A stretch of DNA of 64,000 bases from Stenotrophomonas oahuensis (GCF_031834595.1 NZ_CP115541.1:4024501-4088500), one strand, 5' to 3'. Counted from the first letter of the stretch, positions 35,693-44,670 are shown. A program made the numbers and translations. Notes: a model not told the origin generated them from the letters alone.

Positions 35693-37669
35693 ATGCAGAG
35701 CACCGCTCCGCACCATCCCCCCGTTCGCCAGCGCATTCTGCCGCAGGTGTTCATTCCCACCGCCGCCATCGTCATTGCATTGCTTGCACTGGCCGCACTA
35801 GCTCCAGAACTGGCTACATCCTGGTTTACCGCCGCCAAGACCTGGGCGGCCAATGATGCAGGCTGGTTCACCATCCTTTCGGTGGCTGGCTTTCTGGTCT
35901 TCGTGGTTGGCGTTGCGCTCAGCCGCTTTGGTCAGCTGAAGCTGGGCCCGGACCACAGCACGCCCGACTACAGCTACGGCAGCTGGTTTGCCATGCTGTT
36001 CGCCGCCGGCATGGGCATCGGACTGATGTTCTTCGGTGTCGCCGAACCCATCATGCATTTCGCCACGCCACCCGTAGGTGCGCCGGAAACCGCCGCGGCC
36101 GCCAAGCAGGCCATGCGCATCACCTTCTTCCACTGGGGCATCCACGCCTGGGCGATCTACGCCGTGGTAGCGCTGTCGCTGGCGTACTTTGCGTACCGGC
36201 ACAACCTGCCGCTGCGGGTGCGCTCGGCGCTCTACCCGCTGATCGGCGAGCGCATCCACGGGCCGATCGGGCACACCGTGGATACTTTCGCTGCGCTGGG
36301 CACGATCTTTGGCCTGGCGACCTCGCTGGGCCTGGGCGTCATGCAGATCAATGCCGGCCTGAACTACCTGTTCGGTTGGGAGGTGAGCACGCTGGTCCAG
36401 GTAGGTCTCATCATCGCCATCACCCTGGTGGCCACCGGCTCCGTCGTGGCTGGGCTCGACAGCGGTGTGCGCAGGCTGTCGGAACTGAACATGATTCTGG
36501 CCGCGGCACTGCTGGCCTTTGTTCTGGTCTGCGGTCCCACCGCCCATCTGATGCAGGCCCTGGTGCAGAACACCGGCATGTATGTGTCGCAGCTGTTCTC
36601 GATGACCTTCAATCTGTATGCCTATGAACCCAACGGCTGGCTGGGTGGATGGACCCTGTTCTACTGGGGCTGGTGGATCGCATGGTCGCCCTTCGTCGGC
36701 ATGTTCATCGCGCGTATCTCGCGCGGACGCACGGTGCGCGAATTCGTCATCGGCGTGCTGCTGGTGCCGCTGGGCTTCACCTTCCTGTGGATGACCATCT
36801 ACGGCAACAGCGCCCTGCACATGGTCAGGGCCGATGGCATACAGCAACTGGTTACAGCCGTCTCCACCGACAGTTCCATGGCCCTGTTCGAGTTCCTCGA
36901 ACACCTGCCGCTTACGATGCTGACGTCGTCGCTGGCGGTGGTACTGGTCGCGCTGTTCTTCGTCACCTCGGCGGACTCCGGCGCGCTGGTGATCGACATG
37001 CTCACGTCGAAGGGCGAAGAGGAGTCGCCACTGTGGCAGCGTATCTTCTGGGCGCTGCTCGTCGGCGCACTGGCCATCGCCCTGCTGATCGCGGGCGGAC
37101 TGGAGTCATTGCAGGCGGCCACCATCGCCAGTGCCCTTCCCTTTACCGTGGTGATGATTCTGATGTGTTGGGGCCTGCTCAAGGCCATGCACCTGGATGC
37201 CACCAAGCGCTCGATTCTGCGCGACGCGCGCATCCTGCCTGGCACCAGCGACGACTGGAAGGCACGCCTGAAGCTGCTGGCGCACAATCCGCTGAAGATC
37301 GAGGTCACCGGCTTCATCCAGCAGAAGGTGATGCCCGCCCTGCAGGACGTGGCCGCGGAGCTGCGCAAGCAGGACCTGCCAGTGCAGGTCACCCATGGCG
37401 AGGACGGTCGCGCCTGGCTGCAGGTCGGCCACGGCGAGGAGATGGACTTCTTCTACTCGGTGCGCCCGCAGCCCTATGCCGCGCCGACCTTCGCCCTGCA
37501 GGACCCGCGCCGACCGGTGAAGGAAGGCACCCAGTACTACCGCGCCGAGGTCTACCTGCGTGAGGGTGGCCAGGACTACGACGTGATGGGCTGGACCCAG
37601 GTCCAGCTGATCCATGACGTGCTGGACCAGTACGAACGCCACCGCCAGTTCCTGGACCGCGTGCGCTGA
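35693..37669 (+). CDS. BCCT family transporter (choline/betaine/carnitine type)
   Basis: 658 residues, CGGAGGA before the ATG. Twelve hydrophobic helices. FAAGMGIGLMFFGVAEPIMH is the glycine stretch of helix 3, and TLFYWGWWIAWSPFVGMFIA holds the tryptophan box of helix 8 that binds trimethylammonium groups. A cytoplasmic C-terminal tail of about 160 residues (from around 500, VTGFIQQKVMPALQDVAAEL) is BetT-like and may sense osmotic state. Inner-membrane uptake of choline, glycine betaine or carnitine, driven by H+ or Na+. Probably in one operon with the preceding porin. No betaine-synthesis genes nearby, so use as osmolyte or nutrient is open. Confidence 0.93.
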   Translation: MQSTAPHHPPVRQRILPQVFIPTAAIVIALLALAALAPELATSWFTAAKTWAANDAGWFTILSVAGFLVFVVGVALSRFGQLKLGPDHSTPDYSYGSWFAMLFAAGMGIGLMFFGVAEPIMHFATPPVGAPETAAAAKQAMRITFFHWGIHAWAIYAVVALSLAYFAYRHNLPLRVRSALYPLIGERIHGPIGHTVDTFAALGTIFGLATSLGLGVMQINAGLNYLFGWEVSTLVQVGLIIAITLVATGSVVAGLDSGVRRLSELNMILAAALLAFVLVCGPTAHLMQALVQNTGMYVSQLFSMTFNLYAYEPNGWLGGWTLFYWGWWIAWSPFVGMFIARISRGRTVREFVIGVLLVPLGFTFLWMTIYGNSALHMVRADGIQQLVTAVSTDSSMALFEFLEHLPLTMLTSSLAVVLVALFFVTSADSGALVIDMLTSKGEEESPLWQRIFWALLVGALAIALLIAGGLESLQAATIASALPFTVVMILMCWGLLKAMHLDATKRSILRDARILPGTSDDWKARLKLLAHNPLKIEVTGFIQQKVMPALQDVAAELRKQDLPVQVTHGEDGRAWLQVGHGEEMDFFYSVRPQPYAAPTFALQDPRRPVKEGTQYYRAEVYLREGGQDYDVMGWTQVQLIHDVLDQYERHRQFLDRVR

Positions 37670-37682
37670 CCTGAAAACAGAA

Positions 37683-37702
37683 GGGGTCGCTCGCGCGACC
37701 CC
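37683..37702. terminator. Bidirectional terminator hairpin
   Basis: GGGGTCGC-TCGC-GCGACCCC: perfect 8-bp stem with a 4-base loop between the convergent BCCT and effector genes. On the minus strand it is followed by TTCTGTTTTC, so it should serve the effector gene best. On the plus strand the T-run is absent. Confidence 0.7.
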
Positions 37703-37718
37703 ATCTGCGTCACCACCG

Positions 37719-37740
37719 GTAGTGACGCGCCATGCGCGTC
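37719..37740 (+). repeat. SMAG-type REP
   Basis: GTAGTGACGCGCCATGCGCG plus TC, of the third class (core GACGCGC-CAT-GCGCGTC), between the convergent BCCT and effector genes. Confidence 0.8.
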
Positions 37741-37753
37741 AGCCCGGAAGGCG

Positions 37754-39601
37754 TCAGCGACCCATTGACCGCGACACAGCCTGTTCCTGCACCTGCGCTT
37801 CCTGCTGCTGCGCCTGCGCATTCTCGCCAATTCGCTGATTCACGCTCTCCAGCGTCTCCAGCTGCTTCTCAACCGGCGTAGACACCGCCTGCGCCGTGTC
37901 AGTCCGCGCAACCTGCCGATCCGCCGCATGCGGCTGCCCCTGCACCGCGAACGCATAACGCGCGTCTTCGCTCAGCACGGCTTCGTCAATCCGGCACATG
38001 CCCTTGTCCTTCGCGGCTACCAGCAGCGCCATGCCCAGCCGCTCGGTGCTCTGGTCCGGTTGCCGGCCCATGGCGGCATCGAGTCGGGAAACGGCACCAT
38101 GGCTCTGCAGCCACAGCGGATGATCGGCACTGCTGCTCTGGCGCGGATCGTTCACCGGCAGCAGCGGCGACGGCGGCGGTAGGTTGCGCAGATGCGCGCC
38201 GTCCACCGTGGCATCGATCTTCTCCACGCCTGCATCTTTGTCTGCCGTGGCCAGCCGGAACATCTGTTCGGCCATGCCGTACTCCGAGTTGCCCCGGTTG
38301 CGTGCCAGCGACGCCGCGTACGCATCCACGTCGGTCTGCAGCCCGCCGCGCCCGTCTTCAGCCAGCAGACGCCAACGCTCACCTGCCATCGGGTTGTCCT
38401 GCACCATCTGCTGGGTGCGTTCCATCATCGCGCGCATCTGGTCTTCGCTGAAGCTGACCGTATTGAGCTCACCCGCCTTGACCGGCCCTCGCTCACCGGT
38501 ATCGCCGGTCAACGCGCTGTTGAGCAGGCCTGCCACCTGATCCCCCTGCGCATGCTGGCGCAGGTCGAAGGTGAACTCGTAGCGGCGCTGGTCGCGCAGC
38601 TCCTGACCATCGGCTCCATACTGGCTGAGACGGGTCACTGGAAGGTTGCCGCTGTACTGCACGTTGCGCAGTTCGGTATAGCTGCCATTGTCGCGGCGCA
38701 CCTGGGTTACATCGCCGGTGTTGCGCTGGCCGGCCACGTCCACGCCGAACACGCTGCCCACGTCCACCTTCAGGCGCGTCTGCGAACTCATGCCCAGCCG
38801 CTCGACCGTGGCAACGTCCGCAACGCCCGGCATTTTCGAATCAAGCGATCCGTTGGCCACGAACTGCTGGTACGCGGCCTGCCCCTGCGCATCGGCGAGG
38901 TCAAACGTCGCCGTACGCACGCTGGATTGGCCCAGTGCGTCCTGGCGACCCGCGATCGCGGTCACGCCCTTGGCCGAAAAGCCGATTCCGTTGAAGGCTT
39001 CCACCGCTTGATTGGGGCCCGTGGTCACGCGCACGCCGCCATCCTCCAGCCGATCCACGCGCAGGCTTGCGCCTTCGGCTTCGGTCAGTTTGTGCTCGGC
39101 GGCGATGTTCCGGAACGTGCCGGCCATGGCGGTGCCACTGAACGATTGCGCATCCAGAGTGACGCTGCCACCTTTCGGAAGGGTTTGCGGATCGAACGGA
39201 TTGATCAGCGTCGGATCGGTGCCTTCGCCCTCGGGCAGGCTGACCCGGTAACGACCACGCAGCCCTTCGGTATGCGTCGACTCAACGATCCCGCTCTTCT
39301 GGCGCTGACCCGCCACGGTCTCCAGCTCCAGCTGATACTGCACGCGGCCATCGCCGCTGCTTTCGCCCGCGCCCAGCGTGGTGGCCCGGAACGGTCCACC
39401 TGCCGGACCGCTGCCCTGCTGGCGCGCTTCCTGGGTGACCTTGAAGCCGCCGTCGTCCGGCGTGGCGCTGACCGAAGTGCGACCGGCCTTTCCGTGCACT
39501 TCAGAGTTGGAGGAGGTGTAGGTCGGATCGAAGGCTACGTTGGCGGCGTTGCGTGCGGCTGCGTCAACGGACGCGCCCTCCTTCCGTGTCGGGTCGTTCA
39601 T
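37754..39601 (-). CDS. XVIPCD-containing protein, putative type IV secretion effector
   Basis: 615 residues from the ATG at 39601 (GGAAGTG before it). Residues about 493-615 match the Xanthomonadales VirD4-interacting-protein conserved domain: it opens DHPLWLQ, has GMCRIDEAVLSEDARYAFAV with the conserved FAVQG, and ends in a Gln-rich tail (NAQAQQQEAQVQEQA). This domain is the secretion signal for the bactericidal X-T4SS. The upstream 490 residues are hydrophilic and beta-rich (RYRVSLPEGEGTDP, GGSVTLDAQSFSGTAMAG, YEFTFDLRQHAQGDQVAG) and match no toxin family I recognise. No signal peptide, as expected. Neighbours on both sides are SMAG elements; no candidate immunity gene is adjacent. Confidence 0.85.
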   Translation of the reverse strand: MNDPTRKEGASVDAAARNAANVAFDPTYTSSNSEVHGKAGRTSVSATPDDGGFKVTQEARQQGSGPAGGPFRATTLGAGESSGDGRVQYQLELETVAGQRQKSGIVESTHTEGLRGRYRVSLPEGEGTDPTLINPFDPQTLPKGGSVTLDAQSFSGTAMAGTFRNIAAEHKLTEAEGASLRVDRLEDGGVRVTTGPNQAVEAFNGIGFSAKGVTAIAGRQDALGQSSVRTATFDLADAQGQAAYQQFVANGSLDSKMPGVADVATVERLGMSSQTRLKVDVGSVFGVDVAGQRNTGDVTQVRRDNGSYTELRNVQYSGNLPVTRLSQYGADGQELRDQRRYEFTFDLRQHAQGDQVAGLLNSALTGDTGERGPVKAGELNTVSFSEDQMRAMMERTQQMVQDNPMAGERWRLLAEDGRGGLQTDVDAYAASLARNRGNSEYGMAEQMFRLATADKDAGVEKIDATVDGAHLRNLPPPSPLLPVNDPRQSSSADHPLWLQSHGAVSRLDAAMGRQPDQSTERLGMALLVAAKDKGMCRIDEAVLSEDARYAFAVQGQPHAADRQVARTDTAQAVSTPVEKQLETLESVNQRIGENAQAQQQEAQVQEQAVSRSMGR

Positions 39602-39695
39602 GTCACTTCCATTTGCTACAGACGACCCGAGTATAAACCGCTGTCGCCACTCCATGTGTCAAATGATTGACACATACCTCGGGCGCGACCGTGTT

Positions 39696-39763
39696 GTAGA
39701 GCCGGGCTTGCCCGGCTGCTTTCGGCGGCATCGCGAAGAGCAGCGGGGCAAGCCCCGCTCTAC
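39696..39763. repeat. SMAG-type REP pair, inverted
   Basis: Two facing copies: 39696-39719 (GTAGAGCCGGGCTTGCCCGG...) and 39740-39763 (GCAGCGGGGCAAGCCCCGCT plus CTAC). The cores differ by compensating bases (CCGGGC/GCCCGG against CGGGGC/GCCCCG), so both hairpins are preserved. The pair fills most of the gap between effector and OprD genes. Confidence 0.8.
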
Positions 39764-39778
39764 GAAGGCGGCCTCACG

Positions 39779-41026
39779 TCAAGGAGAGGTGGAATACACC
39801 AGCATCAAACGGTTCTCCTCCGCATCACGCTGATAGTTCGAACGGAAGAAGCCGTTGCGCCAGCGAATCGAAAAGTCCTTCAGCGCCTCGCTTTGGAAGG
39901 TGTAGCCGATCTCGAAATCGCGCTGCCACTGGCGTCCTTCACCTGCAAAGGTGTTCGGGCGCGCATTGTCACCCTTCACATAGCGCACCAGGAACTTCAG
40001 ACCCGGAATGCAGATGCGCTTGCCATCCAGCTGGTAGCGGGCCTGCCAGCTTCGCTCGTCACGCTCCATGAAGTCGTTGATGAAGGTCCAGTTGAACACG
40101 TTGCCGTCGGTGCCGCCCACGAATGGCATCGCGGTGTCGCCGCTCATGTCCTGATAGGCCAGTGCGAACTCCTGCCCGTTGACGTTCCATGTCACCAGCG
40201 CATTCACCGCACGGTTGTCGACCACCCCCGCCAGCGCTTGTCCGACATCATCGGACACGTAATAGCGCAGCTCGGTGTCCAGCCGGCCGACAGGCAGAGG
40301 CTGGCGATACGCCACAGAGGCCACCTGCTGGCGGTAGATGTCCTGCAGCTCGGCGTGCTCGATCCGCAGCTTCAACTGGTCGTTGACCTTCCAGCCAGCG
40401 GTGAACAGATCCAGGTGATCCGAATCCGGGGTTCCGCTGAAGCGACGATCCTTGTTGGTGATGGTCAGATGCACGCGATCGACACCGTCGCGATACCAGC
40501 TGCGGTCGAAGCGCTTGTAGCCCAGCTCCAGGCCATTCTTGAACGACGCACCCAGCGACGCACCTTCGAAAGTCTGCGGCAGCAGGCGGCTGGTGTTGGA
40601 CTTCAAGGTCAGGTCGGACGTGATATGGCTGCCGACGCGCAGTTCCGCCGGGCCGGCCTTGGCCTTGCCGGTCACCGCCACGCGCCCGAAGGTCGTGCGC
40701 GCACCGTCTTCGTCGTACGGCAGGATGCCGGTGCCCACTTCGGCATCGCTGCCGTCCAGCTTCAGGTCGCCCAGCCCGAGCAGGTCCAGGCCGAAGCCCA
40801 CCACGCCTGGGGTGTAACCGCTGCGGGCATCGATCATCAGGCCCTGCGCCCATTCCTCACGCTTGCCCTGACCACTACCGCTGCGGAAATCGCGGTTGTA
40901 GTAGAAATTGGTGGCGGTCAGATCCACTTCGGCTCCCTTGAAGAAGCCCTCGGTCGTTTCCTCGGCCATCGCCGAGCCACTGGCCAGGCACGCGGCCGCC
41001 AGAGCGGAAATCGAAAGGTTACGCAT
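39779..41026 (-). CDS. OprD family outer-membrane porin
   Basis: 415 residues, AAGGAG before the ATG at 41026. Signal peptide MRNLSISALAAACLASGSAM, A. The mature chain has the OprD pattern: GAEVDLTATNFYYNRDFRSG near the start, EWAQGLMIDARSGYTPGVVG and GFGLDLLGLGDLKLD. It ends in strands FSIRWRNGFFRSNY and NRLMLVYSTSP. OprD-type porins pass small carboxylates and amino acids. Last gene of the catabolic operon, 11 bases after the GntP permease, so it should admit the same organic acid across the outer membrane. Confidence 0.92.
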   Translation of the reverse strand: MRNLSISALAAACLASGSAMAEETTEGFFKGAEVDLTATNFYYNRDFRSGSGQGKREEWAQGLMIDARSGYTPGVVGFGLDLLGLGDLKLDGSDAEVGTGILPYDEDGARTTFGRVAVTGKAKAGPAELRVGSHITSDLTLKSNTSRLLPQTFEGASLGASFKNGLELGYKRFDRSWYRDGVDRVHLTITNKDRRFSGTPDSDHLDLFTAGWKVNDQLKLRIEHAELQDIYRQQVASVAYRQPLPVGRLDTELRYYVSDDVGQALAGVVDNRAVNALVTWNVNGQEFALAYQDMSGDTAMPFVGGTDGNVFNWTFINDFMERDERSWQARYQLDGKRICIPGLKFLVRYVKGDNARPNTFAGEGRQWQRDFEIGYTFQSEALKDFSIRWRNGFFRSNYQRDAEENRLMLVYSTSP

Positions 41027-41037
41027 GTTGCAACTCC

Positions 41038-42378
41038 TTAGAAGATCGCGCTGGCGATGAGGATCAGAACCAGCGACACCACCGACGCCATCGACAACGG
41101 CAGGCTCAGTGTCTTCAATGTTCCACGCAGGGTCATGCCCATCGTGGTCTGCATCAGCCAGAACGTATTGCTGGTCACATGCACCAGGAACAGCGAGCCC
41201 GAACCCGCGGCCAATGCCACCAGCACTGGCGGCACGTCCAGCGAATGCAGGGCCGGTGCCAGCAGGCTGGCGGCGGTGATTGCCGAGGCGGACACCGAGC
41301 CGATCGCAATGTGCAGGATCGCCGCCACCAGCCACACCAGCAGCAGCGGTGCCGCCGTGTTCGCAGTGAAGTAGCCCGACAGGATGTCGCCCATGCCGGT
41401 GGTAGCCACCACCGCCGACAACGAGCCAGCCACGCCGGTCAGCAGCAGAATCTGGCCACTCTCCTTGAATGCGTCGGTCACCGCGCCGCTGCGGTCTTTC
41501 GCCGGGATGGTGAAACGGGCGATGAAGAACGCCAGCGCCAGGCCGCAGAACAACGCGAAGGTGGAGTTGCCAATGGCTTCCAGCACCGGCGCATCCCAGC
41601 CCATCACACGGTCCACCGCACCCAGCGCGATCATCAGCATCGGCACGATGATCGGCAGCAGCGACAGTTTCAGCGGCACCGCGTTGCCTTCGGTGGCTTC
41701 GTCAGCGGCGATCACCGCCGGCTGCTCGTCTTCCGGCAGCTCGTCGGTTTCCGGCTTCCAGAACCCGCGATGCAGCAGCCAGTGGAAGCCCCACAGGGTC
41801 AGGAACACGGTCGGAATGGCAATCGCCAGGCCTACCAGCAGCATGGTGCCCAGCTCCACGTCCAGCACCGCCGACAACGCCAGCGCTGCCACACCCGGCA
41901 CCACCATGGTCAGCGCCATGTAGATGCCCACGCCCACGGCGGCGGCCATCTTCGGCAGCGCGTCGCCGCCCATGCGGCGCGCGGTCGCGCGAGCCAGCGG
42001 GGCCGACATCAGCAGCAGCACGTCCGTGTAGATCGGCGGGAAGATCGCCGTCAGGATGGTCGCAAACGCGTACGGCATCTGCCTCGGCTTGAAGGTTCTC
42101 ACCAGCAGTCGCACCACCTGCTGGAATGCCCCCATGCGATGCAGGAATGCCCCGATCATCACCCCGAAGCCGATCAGCAGGCCGATCTTGCCCATCAGTT
42201 CGCCAAACCCTTCGTTGATGGCCTTGATGGTTTCGGCAAAGCCCAACCCGGAGCTGAGCCCCAGGTACAGCGGCCCGGCGACCAGCGCGATCATCGGGTT
42301 GACCTTGAAATAGATGATCAGCAGAACGATCAACAAAATAGCGAACATGGCGTTCGCCAGCACAAACCACTCGTGCAT
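41038..42378 (-). CDS. GntP family carboxylate:H+ symporter
   Basis: 446 residues from the ATG at 42378 (GGGAGGGA before it), about 12 helices. NPMIALVAGPLYLGLSSGLG, IGLLIGFGVMIGAFLHRMGA, ILTAIFPPIYTDVLLLMSAP and AIGSVSASAITAASLLAPAL fit the GntP family. Members import gluconate, 3-hydroxybutyrate or other hydroxy acids with protons. Here it stands between an HMG-CoA-lyase-like enzyme and an OprD porin, arguing against gluconate and for a branched or hydroxylated dicarboxylate. A hairpin in the 70-base gap upstream may tune expression relative to the enzyme genes. Confidence 0.9.
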   Translation of the reverse strand: MHEWFVLANAMFAILLIVLLIIYFKVNPMIALVAGPLYLGLSSGLGFAETIKAINEGFGELMGKIGLLIGFGVMIGAFLHRMGAFQQVVRLLVRTFKPRQMPYAFATILTAIFPPIYTDVLLLMSAPLARATARRMGGDALPKMAAAVGVGIYMALTMVVPGVAALALSAVLDVELGTMLLVGLAIAIPTVFLTLWGFHWLLHRGFWKPETDELPEDEQPAVIAADEATEGNAVPLKLSLLPIIVPMLMIALGAVDRVMGWDAPVLEAIGNSTFALFCGLALAFFIARFTIPAKDRSGAVTDAFKESGQILLLTGVAGSLSAVVATTGMGDILSGYFTANTAAPLLLVWLVAAILHIAIGSVSASAITAASLLAPALHSLDVPPVLVALAAGSGSLFLVHVTSNTFWLMQTTMGMTLRGTLKTLSLPLSMASVVSLVLILIASAIF

Positions 42379-42411
42379 GATTCCCTCCCAGGAATACAAA
42401 GCTGGTTGAAA

Positions 42412-42442
42412 CGCACACCGGCACAGCCTGCGCCGGCGTGCG
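42412..42442 (-). terminator. Hairpin between the lyase and permease genes
   Basis: CGCACACCGGC (42412-42422) pairs with GCCGGCGTGCG (42432-42442), one mismatch, 9-base loop. On the minus strand it is followed by TTTCAACC, only weakly terminator-like. It lies within the operon and could cause partial termination or protect the upstream message. Confidence 0.45.
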
Positions 42443-42448
42443 GAATGA

Positions 42449-43381
42449 TCAGGCGGCGCGCAGGCCCGGCGGTGCCGGATGCAGGTCGCCTACCCGGCCG
42501 GCCTTGGCGACCTGACCGGAGGTTTCGTGGCCGACCAGCGCCGGCAGCGTTTTTGAAAGTTCGATGAGCCTGAGCAGATCCAATCCGGTGGGGATGACCA
42601 TCTCCTCGCACATCGCCACCAGATCTTCGGTGCAGATGTTGCCCGACGCCCCCGGCGCGAACGGACAGCCGCCCAGCCCACCCAGCGAGGCATCGAAGCG
42701 CTGCGCACCGGCGTCATACGCCGCCACCACATTGGCCAGCCCCAGCCCGCGGGTGTCATGGAAATGCAGAGTCAGCGCGGCGGCATCCACCAGCTGCAGC
42801 GCCTGCTCGACCAATCGTGCCACCTGGCGCGGGTTGGCCATGCCGGTGGTGTCGGCCAAGGTGATGCCGGTGCAGCCCAGGTCCAGGTAACGGCGCACGA
42901 TGTCCAGCACCTTGGCCGGGGCCTGCACGCCTTCGAACGGGCAACCGAAAGCCGTCGCCACCGTACCATTGAGCAGCTTGCTGCCGTTGTTGAGCGTGGC
43001 GATCTGCGCAAAGCCGGCGAAACTCTGTTCGGCGGTCATGCGCATGTTGGCCAGATTGTGGGTTTCGCCCGCCGACATCACCAGGTTCAGTTCATCAGCA
43101 CCGGCTGCCAATGCACGCTCTGCGCCTTTCAGGTTCGGCACCAGCGCCACATACACTGTGCCAGCGGCACGCTTCAGCCCAGCGAACACCTCGGCGGCAT
43201 CGACCAACGCCGGCACGGCTCTCGGCGACACAAAACTGCTCACCTCGACACGCGCGAAGCCCAGCTCGCCGAAGGCGTTGCCCAGCCGGATCTTCTCTGC
43301 GGTCGGCACGAACACGGGTTCGATCTGCAGGCCATCGCGCAGGCAGACTTCCTGCACGACCAGGGGACGGGATGCGGTCAT
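42449..43381 (-). CDS. Hydroxymethylglutaryl-CoA lyase family protein
   Basis: 310 residues from the ATG at 43381 (AAGGAG at 8 bases; a GTG two codons upstream lies too close). Catalytic elements of the HMG-CoA lyase TIM barrel are kept: CLRDGLQ (Arg and Asp), EVSSFVSP, the metal-binding HFHDTRG, and the active-site loop GGLGGCPFAPGASGNICTED with its essential Cys. Reaction of the family: cleavage of a 3-hydroxy-3-substituted acyl-CoA to acetyl-CoA plus a keto acid. It begins 2 bases after the CoA-transferase stop, which suggests that the transferase makes its CoA substrate. HMG-CoA itself or a close analogue is possible. Confidence 0.9.
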   Translation of the reverse strand: MTASRPLVVQEVCLRDGLQIEPVFVPTAEKIRLGNAFGELGFARVEVSSFVSPRAVPALVDAAEVFAGLKRAAGTVYVALVPNLKGAERALAAGADELNLVMSAGETHNLANMRMTAEQSFAGFAQIATLNNGSKLLNGTVATAFGCPFEGVQAPAKVLDIVRRYLDLGCTGITLADTTGMANPRQVARLVEQALQLVDAAALTLHFHDTRGLGLANVVAAYDAGAQRFDASLGGLGGCPFAPGASGNICTEDLVAMCEEMVIPTGLDLLRLIELSKTLPALVGHETSGQVAKAGRVGDLHPAPPGLRAA

Positions 43382-43383
43382 GT

Positions 43384-44571
43384 TCACTTCTCCTTCGCCG
43401 TGATCCGGGCAATGGCATCGGCACCCAGTCCCAGATCGGCAAGCACCTGTGCGGTGTGTTCGCCCAGCGCCGGACCGGTCCAGCGCATTTCGCCGGGCGT
43501 CTCCGAAAGCGTGGGCACGATGCCCGGCAGCGTGATCGGCTGCCCGTCCGGCAAGGTGGTGTTCAACAACATGCCGCGCGCCTGATAGTGCGGGTCGGCC
43601 ACGATGTCGGCCGCCGAATAGATACGGCCGGCCGGCACGTCGGCCAGATCCAGCGCCTCCAACACCGCGTCGATGTTGCGGCCACTGGTCCAGTGGGTGA
43701 TGGCCGCATCCAGCTCGGCATTTCGCGCCACGCGCCCCGGGTTGGTGGCCAGCGACGGATCGTCGGCCAGGTCCTCACGGCCGATCGCGCGCATCAGGCG
43801 CCGGTAGATCGGGTCGCTGTTGCCCGCAATGACCACGAACGCACCATCGGCGGTCGGGTAGGTATTAGACGGGCTGATGCCCGGCAATGCGCCGCCGGTG
43901 CGCTCACGCACCTCGCCGAACATCGCGTACTCGGGCACCAGGCTTTCCATCAGGTTGAACACGCTCTCGACCAGCGAGACGTCGACGACCTGTCCGCCGC
44001 CCTGCCCGGTCTTCACCCGCAGCAGCGCCATCAGCGCACCCATCACGCCGTGCAGCGAGGCCAGCGAATCGCCCAGGCTGACGCCCACGCGTGCCGGTGG
44101 CGTGCTCGGGTCGCCGGTGGTGTAACGGATGCCACCCATGGCCTCGCCAATGGCGCCGAAGCCGGGGCGGTCGCGATAGGGGCCGGTCTGGCCGTAACCC
44201 GAGATGCGCACCATGATCAGGTTCGGGTTCAGCGCCGACAGCGCGTCCCAGCCCAGCCCCAGCTTTTCCAGGCCACCGGGGCGGAAGTTCTCGATCACCA
44301 CGTCGGCGCTGGCAGCCAGCTGGCGTGCCGCGTCGGCCCCGTCGGCGGACTTCAGGTCCAGCACCACGGACTTCTTGTTGCGCGCCTGCAGCGACCACCA
44401 CAGCGAGGTGTCGCCATGAAGCTTGCGCCATTTGCGCAGCGGGTCGCCCCCTTCCGGCGACTCCACCTTGATCACTTCGGCTCCGAATTCGGCGAACAGG
44501 CGCGCGGCGAACGGCGCGGCAATCAGCGTCCCGAATTCAACAACACGAATGCCTTGCAACGGACCTGGCAT
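43384..44571 (-). CDS. CaiB/BaiF (class III) CoA-transferase
   Basis: 395 residues from the ATG at 44571 (GGAGGG before it). LQGIRVVEFGTLIAAPFAAR and FGAEVIKVESPEGGDPLRKW open the protein; NKKSVVLDLKSADGADAARQ and NFRPGGLEKLGLGWDAL follow; Asp168 in ARVGVSLGDSLASLHG is the catalytic aspartate position of the family. It transfers CoA between carboxylic acids without ATP. First gene of the catabolic operon (transferase, lyase, permease, porin), activating the imported acid for cleavage by the lyase. Donor CoA and acceptor acid cannot be read from the sequence. Confidence 0.92.
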   Translation of the reverse strand: MPGPLQGIRVVEFGTLIAAPFAARLFAEFGAEVIKVESPEGGDPLRKWRKLHGDTSLWWSLQARNKKSVVLDLKSADGADAARQLAASADVVIENFRPGGLEKLGLGWDALSALNPNLIMVRISGYGQTGPYRDRPGFGAIGEAMGGIRYTTGDPSTPPARVGVSLGDSLASLHGVMGALMALLRVKTGQGGGQVVDVSLVESVFNLMESLVPEYAMFGEVRERTGGALPGISPSNTYPTADGAFVVIAGNSDPIYRRLMRAIGREDLADDPSLATNPGRVARNAELDAAITHWTSGRNIDAVLEALDLADVPAGRIYSAADIVADPHYQARGMLLNTTLPDGQPITLPGIVPTLSETPGEMRWTGPALGEHTAQVLADLGLGADAIARITAKEK

Positions 44572-44637
44572 CCTGACTCCCTCCTGCGACAATGCAGCGC
44601 AGGGTAGCCAGCCTTCACACGGTTGCGCCAGACCTTA

Positions 44638-44670
44638 TTCGCGAAACGGCGTTCGCATTTGGCGAACGCC
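44638..44670. promoter_or_regulatory. Dyad-rich region upstream of the catabolic operon
   Basis: TTCGCGAA (44638-44645) is a perfect palindrome. Next to it GGCGTTCGC (44648-44656) pairs with GCGAACGCC (44662-44670) across 5 bases. TTCGC/GCGAA units thus recur with near-regular spacing just before the CoA-transferase gene and at the end of the LysR gene. This could be the LysR binding region, a terminator for LysR, or both. Confidence 0.45.

Noticed and set aside
38192..39670. Open frame of 492 codons opposite the XVIPCD gene
   Set aside because: The minus strand has the XVIPCD signature, a proper ribosome site and a terminator; the plus frame has neither motif nor context.
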